Shown here: positions 17,129 to 25,406 of the stretch, piece by piece
Layout: each line of letters opens with the position of its first letter
How positions within the stretch are numbered: the stretch's first letter is position 1
NCBI RefSeq assembly: GCF_904067045.1
Contig: NZ_CAJFDC010000014.1
Location: 356,118 to 420,117, forward strand
Source of the DNA: Pseudomonas sp. FEN
GTDB taxonomy: Bacteria; Pseudomonadota; Gammaproteobacteria; Pseudomonadales; Pseudomonadaceae
Direction: 5' to 3'
DNA length: 64,000 nucleotides
Translations under genes and position numbers: made by a program
Notes under the pieces: model-generated
The model's input: only the letters and a program-made list of their open reading frames with translations
The model's database searches: none
What the model was told of the DNA's origin: nothing

Positions 17129-17358
17129 CTCGCGACCAGCGCCCTGGCAACATCGCGCAGAGCACGAGCATCTCGTAAGCTAATTTCAGGATAGGTACCG
17201 AGAGAAATACGGGGTTGCTTTTCCACCCAGGAAAAGCGGAAGAGCCAGTACTTGGCGCCTTTCGCATTCACGAAAAGAGCGAGGCCGTTGTAGTCAGGGA
17301 GGGTGTAGTCCTAGGCACGAGGTTTGCCGTGTCGGACCGCGGTATCGGTGAAGGCCAT
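17122..17358 (-). pseudogene. int: Truncated tyrosine integrase (P4-type), N-terminal remnant
   Basis: From ATG at 17358 the minus strand reads MAFTDTAVRHGKPRA, an in-frame TAG at 17311-17313, then DYTLPDYNGLALFV and YWLFRFSWVEKQPRISLGTYPE. This is the N-terminal arm-binding region of P4-like integrases (DUF4102). Similarity stops near 17122, where the sequence becomes the antisense of parE; the catalytic R-H-R-Y domain is missing. Beside tRNA-Gly it marks the integration end of a genomic island that can no longer excise by its own enzyme. Confidence 0.85.
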
Positions 17359-17504
17359 CGTACAGTCTCCGTCTCGTTTGGATGGAGGAGATTTGTACGG
17401 TTTCCAGCGAGGCGAGTGCCACGAAAAAGTGATTTACCAAATGCCAAATTGATGTACTAAAAAATCGTGGCTAGGTGTGGTGTCGAGTGGAACCTACCGG
17501 AAAC

Positions 17505-17531
17505 AAAAAAAGAGACCTAAGTCTCTTTTTT
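17505..17531. terminator. Intrinsic terminator downstream of tRNA-Gly
   Basis: AGAGAC and GTCTCT arms around CTAA, with A-runs on one side and T-runs on the other, make a bidirectional Rho-independent terminator. It would end the minus-strand transcript carrying tRNA-Gly. Confidence 0.8.
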
Positions 17532-17572
17532 CAATTTCTACAGACTTCAATGGAAGCCAATAGAACAATAAT

Positions 17573-17648
<76 letters not shown>

Positions 17649-17711
17649 GTCTTGGTGATGCGCATTGTATAGAATCCACGCCTCACGTCAACCCCTTGAT
17701 TCAAAATAGTT

Positions 17712-18281
17712 TTATTTCTTTTCAGGATTTTCCGCATTGATCTTCAAATGCGGCCACGCCGCCCGCAGATACTGCAGCATCGACCACAGGGTCAACACCG
17801 CCGCCGCCATCAGCAAGGCATAGCCCACCAGCACCCAGAAACTGAAGTCCGAGGGATTGGCCAGCAAGATCACCAACGCCAGCATCTGCGCCGCGGTTTT
17901 CCATTTGCCCATGTTGGAGACGGCGACCTGCGCCCGCGCGCCCAGCTCGGCCATCCACTCGCGCAGGGCCGATACGACAATCTCACGACCGATGATCACC
18001 GCCGCCGGCAAGGTCAACCACAGGTTGCCATGCTCCTGCACCAGCAACACCAGGGCCACGGCCACCATCAGCTTGTCGGCCACCGGATCGAGGAACGCGC
18101 CGAACGGCGTGCTCTGCTCCAGGCGACGCGCCAGGTAACCGTCCAGCCAATCCGTCGCCGCCGCGAAGGCAAACACCGAACTGGCCGCCATGTAACTCCA
18201 CTGGTAAGGCAGGTAAAACAGCAAAATGAAAATCGGAATGAGTACAACGCGCAGAACGGTGATCAGATTAGGGATATTCAT
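17712..18281 (-). CDS. pgsA: CDP-diacylglycerol-glycerol-3-phosphate 3-phosphatidyltransferase
   Basis: The enzyme makes phosphatidylglycerol phosphate in the inner membrane. The CDP-alcohol phosphatidyltransferase motif D-G-x2-A-R-x8-G-x3-D-x3-D is visible as TDWLDGYLARRLEQSTPFGAFLDPVADKL near residues 43-71. Several transmembrane segments surround it. Length (189 residues) fits the family; the usual start MNIPNLITVLR is at 18281, with another ATG two codons upstream. It follows uvrC on the same strand after 32 bp, the standard Pseudomonas order. Confidence 0.96.
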   Translation of the reverse strand: MNIPNLITVLRVVLIPIFILLFYLPYQWSYMAASSVFAFAAATDWLDGYLARRLEQSTPFGAFLDPVADKLMVAVALVLLVQEHGNLWLTLPAAVIIGREIVVSALREWMAELGARAQVAVSNMGKWKTAAQMLALVILLANPSDFSFWVLVGYALLMAAAVLTLWSMLQYLRAAWPHLKINAENPEKK

Positions 18282-18313
18282 CGGCACAACTGGCTACGAG
18301 GTGAGAAGGCATT

Positions 18314-20137
18314 CTACTCGCTGTGCAGGCTTGCATAAATCGACTCAGCGAGCTTTTTACTGATCCCAGGTGCTTTGGCGATCTCGTCGATGCTGGCACG
18401 GGACAGCTCCTGCAATCCACCAAAATGTTTCAATAGTTCGCGACGACGCTTCGGCCCCACCCCCGCCACCCCTTCCAGGGTCGAGGTACGACGGGTCTTG
18501 CCACGTCGCGCCCGGTGCCCGGTAATAGCAAAGCGGTGAGCTTCATCGCGGATCTGCTGGATCAGGTGCAGGGCCGGCGAATCACCTTTCAAAGTGAACT
18601 CATGGGCCGCATCGTTGAGGTACAGGGTTTCGAAACCGGCCTTGCGCGTCGCCCCCTTGGCCACGCCGAGCAGGATCAGGTCCGGGACCGCCAGCTCATT
18701 GAGCACGTCGCGGGCCATGGACAACTGGCCCTTGCCACCGTCCACCAGCAGGATGTCCGGCAACTTGCCCTCGCCATCCTTCAGCTTGCTGAAGCGCCGG
18801 GTCAGCGCCTGGTGCATCGCCGCATAATCGTCTCCGGCGGTGACGCCTTCGATGTTGTAACGACGATAATCGGACTTGAGCGGGCCTTCCGGGCCAAATA
18901 CCACACAGGATGCTACCGTCGCCTCGCCACTGGAGTGACTGATGTCATAGCACTCCAGGCGCTGCGGTGGATCTTCCAGGTTCAGTACCTCGGCCAGGGC
19001 CTCGAAGCGCGCCGCCATATGCTGACGGTCAGCCAGGCGCGCGCCCAAAGCCTGTTCGGCATTGGTCACCGCCAACTGCTGCCAGCGTGCCCGCGTGCCA
19101 CGCACCCGATGACTGATGCTCAGTTCACGCCCGCGCAACTCATTGATCGCGGCGACCAGGGTCGGGAAGTCCTCGTGGACCACGTTGACGATCAATTCGC
19201 TCGGCAGATCGCGCTCGGGACTGCCGATGAAGTACTGGCCGAGAAACGCCACCAGCACTTCGGACACATCCTCTTCGATACCGACCTGCGGGAAGAAGTT
19301 CTTGCTGCCCAATACCCGCCCTCCGCGCACGCTGATCAGGTGCACGCAGGCGCCGCCCGGATTGATGAAGGCCGCGACCACGTCGACATCGCCGGTACCA
19401 CCTTCCATGCTCTGCTGGTCCTGGACCCGGCGCAGCAGCGAGATCTGGTCGCGCAACTCAGCGGCCCGCTCGAAATCGAGGGTACTGGCCGCCAACTCCA
19501 TGCCGGCGTTCAACTCGTCGGTCAGGGCATTGCTGCGGCCTTCGAGGAACATCACCGAATGGCGCACGTCCTCGGCATACACCTGCGGCTCCACCAGCCC
19601 GACACAAGGTCCCTTGCAGCGCTTGATCTGGTATTGCAGGCAGGGCCGGGTGCGATTCTTGTAATAACTGTCCTCGCACTGGCGGACCAGGAAGGTCTTT
19701 TGCAGCAGACTCAGGCTTTCACGAATCGCCCCGGCACTCGGGTAAGGCCCGAAATACTTGCCCTTGGCTTTCTTCGCCCCACGGTGGATGCTCAGACGCG
19801 GATAATCGCCGTCGGAGAGAAAGACGTAGGGGTAGGATTTATCATCGCGCAGCAGGATATTGTAAGGCGGCCGCCATTCCTTGATCAGCGTCTGCTCCAG
19901 CAGCAGCGCCTCGGTCTCATTGGCGGTGATGGTGGTTTCCACCTGGGCGATACGCCCCACCAGAGCCGCGGTTTTCGGCGCCAGGCCGGTCTTGCGGAAA
20001 TAGCTGGCCAGGCGCTTTTTCAGGTTCTTGGCTTTGCCCACATAGAGCAGGCGTGCGTCACCGTCGAACATGCGGTAGACGCCGGGGCGGCCACTGCAGG
20101 TCGACAGGAAGGCACTGGAATCGAACAGGTCAGTCAT
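18314..20137 (-). CDS. uvrC: UvrABC excinuclease subunit C
   Basis: 607 residues with the full UvrC layout: a GIY-YIG nuclease domain from GVYRMFDGDARLLYVGKAKN (3' incision), a UVR motif near residue 205 for UvrB contact, the RNase-H-like domain with catalytic acids in LECYDISHSSGE and LLVDGGKGQ (5' incision), and tandem helix-hairpin-helix motifs at the end (LEGVAGVGPKRRRELLKHFG). It makes both cuts in nucleotide excision repair. It starts 2 bp after the gacA stop, so the two genes are co-transcribed. Confidence 0.98.
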   Translation of the reverse strand: MTDLFDSSAFLSTCSGRPGVYRMFDGDARLLYVGKAKNLKKRLASYFRKTGLAPKTAALVGRIAQVETTITANETEALLLEQTLIKEWRPPYNILLRDDKSYPYVFLSDGDYPRLSIHRGAKKAKGKYFGPYPSAGAIRESLSLLQKTFLVRQCEDSYYKNRTRPCLQYQIKRCKGPCVGLVEPQVYAEDVRHSVMFLEGRSNALTDELNAGMELAASTLDFERAAELRDQISLLRRVQDQQSMEGGTGDVDVVAAFINPGGACVHLISVRGGRVLGSKNFFPQVGIEEDVSEVLVAFLGQYFIGSPERDLPSELIVNVVHEDFPTLVAAINELRGRELSISHRVRGTRARWQQLAVTNAEQALGARLADRQHMAARFEALAEVLNLEDPPQRLECYDISHSSGEATVASCVVFGPEGPLKSDYRRYNIEGVTAGDDYAAMHQALTRRFSKLKDGEGKLPDILLVDGGKGQLSMARDVLNELAVPDLILLGVAKGATRKAGFETLYLNDAAHEFTLKGDSPALHLIQQIRDEAHRFAITGHRARRGKTRRTSTLEGVAGVGPKRRRELLKHFGGLQELSRASIDEIAKAPGISKKLAESIYASLHSE

Positions 20138-20139
20138 TG

Positions 20140-20778
20140 TCAGCCGGCATCGACCATGCCGTGGCGAACCGCCAGGAGCGTCAACTCGACATCGCTGCTG
20201 ACCGAGAGCTTCTCGAAAATCCGATAGCGGTAGGTATTCACGGTTTTCGGCGACAGGCAGAGCTTGTCGGAGATGATCTGGACTTTCTGGCAGCCGACAA
20301 TCATCAGCGCAATCTGGATCTCGCGCTCGGACAAGGCATCGAACGGCGAGTCACTGGCCGGCTGGAAGGACTTGAGCGCCAACTGCTGGGCAATCTGCGG
20401 ACTGATATAGCGCTGCCCGGAAAACACCAGGCGAATGGCCTGGACCATCTCCGCCAGGCCCGCGCCCTTGGTCAGGTAACCCGCCGCACCGGCTTGCAGC
20501 AAGCGCGTGGGGAACGGGTCCTCTTCACAGACGGTCACCGCCACCACCTTGATATCCGGGTGACTGCGCAACAACTTGCGCGTGGCCTCCAGGCCGCCAA
20601 TGCCTGGCATCTTGACGTCCATCAGGACCACATCGGGCTTGAGCTCGCGCGTCTTGAGCAATGCCTCCTCTCCCGATTCAGCCTGCCCCACGACCTGTAA
20701 ACCGTCGATGTCCGCCAACATCCGCGTAATGCCTGTACGCACAAGATCATGGTCATCGACTACTAGCACCCTAATCAA
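20140..20778 (-). CDS. gacA: Response regulator GacA (UvrY)
   Basis: 212 residues: a receiver domain with the acidic pair DD8-9, phospho-acceptor Asp54 (VLMDVKMPG) and Lys104 (YLTKGAG), then a LuxR/FixJ-type HTH with LSEREIQIALMIVGCQKVQI and LSPKTVNTYRYRIFEKL. GacA is activated by the GacS kinase and switches on small RNAs that titrate RsmA/CsrA, controlling secondary metabolism in Pseudomonas. The sequence and the link to uvrC are typical. The gene appears intact, including both conserved domains. Confidence 0.97.
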   Translation of the reverse strand: MIRVLVVDDHDLVRTGITRMLADIDGLQVVGQAESGEEALLKTRELKPDVVLMDVKMPGIGGLEATRKLLRSHPDIKVVAVTVCEEDPFPTRLLQAGAAGYLTKGAGLAEMVQAIRLVFSGQRYISPQIAQQLALKSFQPASDSPFDALSEREIQIALMIVGCQKVQIISDKLCLSPKTVNTYRYRIFEKLSVSSDVELTLLAVRHGMVDAG

Positions 20779-20930
20779 GCAGACACCTCACGAATTTGGT
20801 CTTATCAGGTTATTGACCACCTTAGCAAAAAACCGGAGGTCTGACCTAGCAACAAGCGTCACATAAAAGTGCCAATGCGCTATAAGCGCTTGCCGGACGG
20901 CCAGCGTGCTTCGATCAGAAATGAAGTGAC

Positions 20931-21314
20931 TCAGGAGTCACGAGAGCCGGCTCGGCCTTTTGTCATATAAGGCGCGGCGGTTTCAGCCAGGGTTGTGGTC
21001 AATCGATTGATCGCTTCCTGATCCTCCTTTTGCAGCACCCGGTAGTTACCCAGCACTCTCTCTTCCAGTTGGCTGAGATTGTCCAATTGTATGGGTGTCG
21101 GCTGCCCAGTCAGCACGTAAAGCACATCGACACCCCGCGCGGCCACGCGGGACAGATAGTCGGCCTTCGGCGCGCGGTCACCACTTTCATATTTGCCCTG
21201 GGCGTTGGCCTCAACGCCGCCGATTTCACCAAAAGCCTTCTGCGACAAACCCAGTCGCTCTCTCTCTTGCCGCAATCGCGAACCAATTCCACTCATTTGG
21301 ATGTAAGATCCCAT
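20931..21314 (-). CDS. Cro/CI-type helix-turn-helix regulator
   Basis: About 127 residues. An XRE HTH is clear: IGSRLRQERERLGLSQKAFGEIGGVEANAQGKYESGDRAP. The C-terminal half has FTGQ-like VDVLYVLTGQPTP, common in phage-derived repressors. GTG at 21323 is also in frame, but ATG at 21314 has an AGGG-type site upstream. It is divergent from another small DNA-binding gene across a gap containing a palindrome that overlaps its leader, which suggests autoregulation. Probably a domesticated phage regulator. Confidence 0.8.
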   Translation of the reverse strand: MGSYIQMSGIGSRLRQERERLGLSQKAFGEIGGVEANAQGKYESGDRAPKADYLSRVAARGVDVLYVLTGQPTPIQLDNLSQLEERVLGNYRVLQKEDQEAINRLTTTLAETAAPYMTKGRAGSRDS

Positions 21315-21320
21315 TTTAAA

Positions 21321-21334
21321 CACCCTTCAGGGTG
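21321..21334. promoter_or_regulatory. Palindrome between divergent HTH genes
   Basis: CACCCTTCAGGGTG has perfect 6-bp arms and lies 7 bp upstream of the Cro/CI-type start, covering its ribosome binding site. It is a likely operator for one of the two small regulators. Confidence 0.45.
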
Positions 21335-21377
21335 GTACACTCAACAAGCATTGAACACATTTGAACGGTTTTGAACT

Positions 21378-21599
21378 ATGCCCGGTATTCGCACCGCTGC
21401 ACAAGCCAAGGCTTGGCTGGAACACCAAGGAAAATCGGTTCAGGAGTTTGCGCGCGAGCATGGCGTCGACCCGGCAACCACCTATCAAGTGCTCGCTGGG
21501 CGAAAAAAGGGACGGCGTGGGGAAGCCCATAAAGTCGCGGTCCTGCTGGGCATGAAGGACGGAATCATCCCATCCGACACCGACAAATCGAGCGAGTAA
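21378..21599 (+). CDS. Small DNA-binding protein, phage Cro-like
   Basis: 73 residues resembling the small HTH proteins found in prophage and bacteriocin control regions: RTAAQAKAWLEHQGKSVQEFAREHGVDPATTYQVLAGRKKG contains a helix-turn-helix around residues 19-40, and the remainder is a charged tail. Divergent from the Cro/CI-type gene across about 60 bp. The pair resembles a CI/Cro switch, but no other phage genes are nearby. Confidence 0.72.
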   Translation: MPGIRTAAQAKAWLEHQGKSVQEFAREHGVDPATTYQVLAGRKKGRRGEAHKVAVLLGMKDGIIPSDTDKSSE

Positions 21600-21665
21600 T
21601 TCCTGACTTTCCGGGTTCAGTATGCACCTCATTCGGCAGCACGTAGGACTATTCCCAAAGTATTG

Positions 21666-22124
21666 TCAGGAGTTGCCAGATATAGGTTTTAAGGCGGCAA
21701 GGCTCATGCGCAAAAAGCACTCGTCCTCACCCACTACAACCAGGCCCTGACGCCGATACAGCCGCTGGGCCGGATTGCTTTTGAACACAGTCAGCCGTAG
21801 CTCCTGACGTCCTTCGCGGACGGCGATCTCCAGCGCCCGCCCGATCAACCAACTGCCCAGGCCCTGGCCTCGTCCCGACTCGACCAGTTGCAACTCGCGG
21901 ATGTACAGCGCCCTGGCATCGCGACTGAAACTGACAAAGCCCAGCACCTGCTCGCCGTCACACAACAGCTCGTTCTGCCGTCCGGCCCAGGCCAGGTCGA
22001 ATGCCTCATCCAACCAGAGCAGGTCGTACTCACAGTAGTAAGCCATCATGTTCGCGCGCGTGAGTTGCCGCGCGAACGCCAGGTCCGCATCCAGCGCCGG
22101 GCGAAAACGCCAGCGCCCGCTCAC
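21666..22124 (-). CDS. GNAT-family N-acetyltransferase
   Basis: About 152 residues starting at a GTG that overlaps the stop of the upstream nitrilase-family gene (GTGA). The acetyl-CoA binding segment is LYIRELQLVESGRGQGLGSWLIGRALEIA, with the R/Q-x2-G-x-G/A loop as RGQGLG, followed by LTVFKSNPAQRLYRRQG, the GNAT motif B. Substrate unknown. The overlap suggests it is co-translated with the amidohydrolase, so the two may act on the same small amine or amide. Confidence 0.85.
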   Translation of the reverse strand: MSGRWRFRPALDADLAFARQLTRANMMAYYCEYDLLWLDEAFDLAWAGRQNELLCDGEQVLGFVSFSRDARALYIRELQLVESGRGQGLGSWLIGRALEIAVREGRQELRLTVFKSNPAQRLYRRQGLVVVGEDECFLRMSLAALKPISGNS

Positions 22125-22879
22125 AAGCCTGTCACCGGCACCACCGCCCCAGACCATTGACCGGCGAATCGGTGCCCGATCACCAACACATCACCCTCGC
22201 CCTCCGCCACCACCACCTGCTGTCCGCCAGCCGCCCACAGCGCACTGCGCCCCGCCGACGGCCAGCCTCCCGTCATACCACCATGATTGGCCATCAGCAC
22301 GGCCATCCCGTGCGCCCGAGCATAGCCCTGCAACAAGGCGGTATCGGGCCCATAACCGTTCGCAGTGATCAACACACTGGCGGCGTAAAGATTAGCCTCA
22401 GATTGCGCAGCCTGTAGCGGATGACTGGCGTGGGAAAAGTCAGCGCAAACCGCCAGAGCGATACGCTCAACAGCGATTGTCAATAGCTCACCGCCGCTTC
22501 CCGCGGTAAAGGCAACCTCTTCGCCAGCATGCAGGTGTTGCTTGCTGTATACCTGCAACGAGCCGTCGGCGCCGAATGTCAGCGCGCCGATCAGCACCGG
22601 TCCGTCGGCGCGCAGGCGGATCGGCATGCCCACTACCGTCACCAGTCGCAGCTCCCGGGCCAACTCACGCAACGGTGCCAATACCGGGGCGTCCGGGGTA
22701 ATCGCCAGCTCGGCCGCCAGGCCGCGCTCATAGCCGGTCAACGACAACTCGGGGAACAGCAGGAACTCCACGCCCCGCTCCGCGGCCTGACGCATGAAGG
22801 TCAGGTGCCTGGCGATATTGGCCTGCAGGTTCCCTGGAATCGAGACGGATTGGGCGGCGGCAAGGGTGAATGCAGTCAT
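22121..22879 (-). CDS. Carbon-nitrogen hydrolase (nitrilase superfamily)
   Basis: 252 residues. The catalytic triad is recognisable: Glu in FLLFPELSLTGY, Lys in VYSKQHLHAGEE and Cys in ALAVCADFSHASHP. The superfamily hydrolyses amides, nitriles or carbamoyl compounds in the cytoplasm. ATG at 22879 has AGGA eight bases upstream and is preferred to a TTG five codons earlier. It is the first gene of a two-gene unit with the GNAT protein. The specific substrate cannot be deduced. Confidence 0.85.
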   Translation of the reverse strand: MTAFTLAAAQSVSIPGNLQANIARHLTFMRQAAERGVEFLLFPELSLTGYERGLAAELAITPDAPVLAPLRELARELRLVTVVGMPIRLRADGPVLIGALTFGADGSLQVYSKQHLHAGEEVAFTAGSGGELLTIAVERIALAVCADFSHASHPLQAAQSEANLYAASVLITANGYGPDTALLQGYARAHGMAVLMANHGGMTGGWPSAGRSALWAAGGQQVVVAEGEGDVLVIGHRFAGQWSGAVVPVTGL

Positions 22880-23040
22880 GAGCAGTCCTGACAATCAGAT
22901 CGGAAATATCCGCCGAGTGTGTCATAAACGTCTGAGGCATTTAAACGATAGGAGCCCGCTGCTCGGCCTCATTGAATTTTCCGATTGAACAAGACGATGC
23001 CGCTCTAGTAAGCTCAATGACATTCCCACGGAGTTGCACC

Positions 23041-23172
23041 ATGCACCTGACTCAATCCCAGCTTCGCCACACCGCCAGCGCCCCGCGCTCGGTCGCGGCT
23101 GCCCGGATGAGCACGGTCGGCAACTGCGTGAGCTTTTATTTTGGGTATTGGTTTAGCCACTGGCGCGCCTGA
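23041..23172 (+). CDS. Aromatic-rich leader peptide of the DAHP synthase gene
   Basis: A 43-codon frame with GGAG eight bases before its ATG. Its end reads SFYFGYWFSHW then RA: three Phe, two Tyr and two Trp within 11 codons. It ends at 23172, about 50 bp before a strong intrinsic terminator and 335 bp before a DAHP synthase gene. This is the layout of ribosome-mediated attenuation: ribosomes stalling at Phe, Tyr or Trp codons would prevent the terminator. TTGGGTAT within the peptide codons can pair with ATACCCAA just after the stop, a candidate 1:2 pause hairpin. Confidence 0.8.
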   Translation: MHLTQSQLRHTASAPRSVAAARMSTVGNCVSFYFGYWFSHWRA

Positions 23173-23223
23173 TACCCAACCGGCGCCCACTGCTTCAGGG
23201 GTCGCCTACCAGAGAATTCTCAC

Positions 23224-23259
23224 CCCCCGGTCGGCTTCCCGACCGGGGGTTTTGTTTTT
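23224..23259 (+). terminator. Attenuator terminator before DAHP synthase
   Basis: An 11-bp perfect stem (CCCCCGGTCGG with CCGACCGGGGG) around CTTC, followed by TTTTGTTTTT. It lies downstream of the aromatic-rich leader peptide and upstream of the DAHP synthase gene, so it is the likely regulated terminator. Confidence 0.88.
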
Positions 23260-23308
23260 CAAGGCCCCCACATTTTGCAACTGACTGTTTGAATCGAGGA
23301 TTACCGAC

Positions 23309-23461
23309 ATGAACCACAACATCTATTACCGCTACGACATCACCAGCGCCTGGCGATTTAGCAACCTCCGCTCGGGACAGCACGCCGCCTCCGAACGGTC
23401 ACGCACAGGTGGCACGCACACACTCACAGCCAGTCCGGTTGATTGTCGAACACCCCAGTAG
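23309..23461 (+). CDS. Small ORF with Tyr-rich start between attenuator and DAHP synthase
   Basis: A 50-codon frame beginning MNHNIYYRYDITSAWRF, with GAGGA about eight bases before its ATG. It lies after the attenuator terminator and 45 bp before the DAHP synthase start. Five of the first 17 codons are Tyr, Trp or Phe. It may be a second leader peptide or a small protein; the Arg/Thr-rich C-terminal half matches nothing I recognise. No other family evidence. Confidence 0.4.
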   Translation: MNHNIYYRYDITSAWRFSNLRSGQHAASERSRTGGTHTLTASPVDCRTPQ

Positions 23462-23506
23462 GGCCGCGCGCGGGAAGCCCCCGCCGCCAGCCCAGGAAGC
23501 CCGAAC

Positions 23507-24598
23507 ATGAATTCTTCTCTCTCTGCCCTGCCAGCATCCGCCCTGCCATCGGCCAACGAGCCGCTGACCCAGCGCCTGCCCAGCACGCTGCAACTCAAGC
23601 AGCACCTGCCCCTCAATGCCAGCCTGGACGAACAGGTCGAGCGCCACCGCCGCGCCGTGCGCGCCATCCTCAACGGTGAGGACCCGCGTCTGTTGGTGAT
23701 TGTCGGCCCCTGCTCGATCCATGACCCACGATCGGCCCTGGAATACGCAGGCAAGCTGGCCAACCTGGCCAGCGAGATCAACGACCAGATGCTCCTGGTG
23801 ATCCGCGCCTACATCGAGAAGCCCCGCACCACGGTGGGTTGGAAAGGCCTGGCCTACGACCCGCACCTGGACGGCAGCGACGACATGGCTGGCGGCCTGG
23901 CCCTGTCCCGTGAACTGATGCGCGAGATGCTGCGCCTGGGCCTGCCGATTGCCACCGAACTGCTGCAACCCATGGCCGCCGGCTATGTCGATGACCTGCT
24001 GAGCTGGGTCGCCATTGGCGCACGGACCACGGAATCGCAGATCCACCGGGAAATGGCCAGCGGCCTGCCGATGCCGGTGGGTTTCAAGAATGGCACCGAC
24101 GGCGGCGTCGGCATCGCCGCGGATGCCATGCGTTCGGCAGCCCACGCCCACCGACATTTTGGCGTCGACAGCCAGGGCCACCCGGCGATTGTCCAGACCC
24201 AGGGCAACCCGGACACCCACCTGGTGCTGCGCGGCGGCCATCGCGGGCCCAACTACGACGCCCACAGCGTGGCCCAGGTGCGGGCCAGCCTGGCCAAACA
24301 GTCGATTGCCGCGCGGATCATGGTCGATTGCAGCCACGCCAACAGCGGCAAGGACCCGCTGCGCCAGCCGGCGGTCTTCGCCGATGTGCTGGAGCAGCGT
24401 CTGCGTGGCGACCGTTCGCTGGTTGGCATGATGCTCGAGAGCCACTTGTTCGAAGGTTGCCAGGCGTTGAGCGCGAACCTGCGCTATGGGGTGTCGATCA
24501 CCGATGGCTGCCTGGGTTGGGAGGCGACCGAACAGTTGCTGCGTGGGGCGGCCGAACAGTTGCGTGAGCAGCAGTTGGCGGAAGTGGTCGGCGCCTGA
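23507..24598 (+). CDS. 3-deoxy-7-phosphoheptulonate (DAHP) synthase, class I
   Basis: 363 residues of the AroFGH type. Key elements are VIVGPCSIHDPRSALEYA (Cys metal ligand), MLLVIRAYIEKPRTTVGWKGL (phosphoenolpyruvate site), GARTTESQIHREMASGLPMPVGFKNGTDG, VLRGGH and MVDCSHANSGKD. It joins phosphoenolpyruvate and erythrose 4-phosphate as the first step of the shikimate pathway. The upstream leader rich in Phe, Tyr and Trp codons with a terminator suggests attenuation by aromatic amino acids. The isozyme (Tyr-, Phe- or Trp-sensitive) cannot be told from what I see. Confidence 0.95.
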   Translation: MNSSLSALPASALPSANEPLTQRLPSTLQLKQHLPLNASLDEQVERHRRAVRAILNGEDPRLLVIVGPCSIHDPRSALEYAGKLANLASEINDQMLLVIRAYIEKPRTTVGWKGLAYDPHLDGSDDMAGGLALSRELMREMLRLGLPIATELLQPMAAGYVDDLLSWVAIGARTTESQIHREMASGLPMPVGFKNGTDGGVGIAADAMRSAAHAHRHFGVDSQGHPAIVQTQGNPDTHLVLRGGHRGPNYDAHSVAQVRASLAKQSIAARIMVDCSHANSGKDPLRQPAVFADVLEQRLRGDRSLVGMMLESHLFEGCQALSANLRYGVSITDGCLGWEATEQLLRGAAEQLREQQLAEVVGA

Positions 24599-24611
24599 AA
24601 AACCATTATCG

Positions 24612-24785
24612 CCGGCAAGCCCAGACACAGGAGACCGCGCAACCTTGTGGTGAGCGGCTTGCCCGCGCTGGGCGGCGAAGCGCCCCTAAAACCTGCGAAC
24701 GCGGAACATCAGGTAAATCGAGATGAGCGATTTTGCGACGGCTTCGCAGCCGAGCGCGGGCAAGCCCGCTCGCCACAGGTCGACA
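24612..24785. repeat. REP/REPIN-type repeat
   Basis: Two inverted copies of a GAGCGGGCTTGCCCGCGCT-like unit (24650-24672 and 24754-24776) enclose about 80 bp. A very similar unit, with related inner sequence (GCGAAGCGCCCCTAAAACC), is at 43398-43535, so this is a dispersed family. Confidence 0.8.
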
Positions 24786-24868
24786 CAGCGCGGCGCCCGG
24801 AACTTTTGCCGGGAAAATCTGGCCTGAATCCGGTAATCTCAGCACTTTATTGAAAGGAGTATCACCCC

Positions 24869-25150
24869 ATGGCCAAAGCCACTGCCCGTCACATCCTGGT
24901 TGCCAGCGAAGCCAAGTGCAACGAACTCAAGGCCCAGATCGAAGGCGGCGCCGATTTCGCCGAAGTCGCCAAGGCGAATTCCACCTGCCCGTCCAGCCGC
25001 GACGGCGGTAACCTCGGTTCGTTCGGCCCGGGCCAGATGGTCAAGGAGTTCGATACCGTGGTTTTCAGCGCCCCGGTCAATACCGTACAAGGCCCGGTGA
25101 AAACCCAGTTCGGTTACCATCTGCTGGAAGTGACCAGTCGCCAGGACTGA
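24869..25150 (+). CDS. ppiC: Peptidyl-prolyl cis-trans isomerase, parvulin type
   Basis: 93 residues, the same length as E. coli PpiC. Parvulin motifs are present: ATARHILVASEAKC at the N-terminus, GADFAEVAKANSTCPSS, GGNLGSFGPGQMVKEFDTVVFS, and the C-terminal TQFGYHLLEV with the active-site His. It is a small cytoplasmic folding catalyst. GAAAGGAG precedes the ATG. It stands alone between repeats and the peptide transporter genes. Confidence 0.95.
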   Translation: MAKATARHILVASEAKCNELKAQIEGGADFAEVAKANSTCPSSRDGGNLGSFGPGQMVKEFDTVVFSAPVNTVQGPVKTQFGYHLLEVTSRQD

Positions 25151-25406
25151 TCCTCCCCGCCCCCGTGGCGAGGGGGCTTGCCCTGATGCTGCTCAGTCAA
25201 GGTCGAACACGGCCGTGGGAACCGAGCTTGCTCGCGAAGAGGCCCTTGAAGCCGCTAAAAGCTTCGCGGCGGTGCGGCGATCCGACAAGCACCGCTCCCA
25301 CAGCGTGTTCGATGCCCTGTTTCCTTGGCTGAATGACATCGGAGCATCCCCCCTCGCCACGGCGTATGCTCTTGCCGATACACCGAACCGGCTTCTAAGG
25401 CTGAAG

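Noticed and set aside
18515..20227. Long plus-strand open frame of 570 codons
   Set aside because: It is antisense to uvrC, which is complete with all catalytic motifs; the translation shows no family resemblance.
25215..25406. N-terminal extension of the YejA-like protein
   Set aside because: It would place 64 residues before a clear signal peptide and crosses repeat-like DNA; ATG 25407 is the sensible start.
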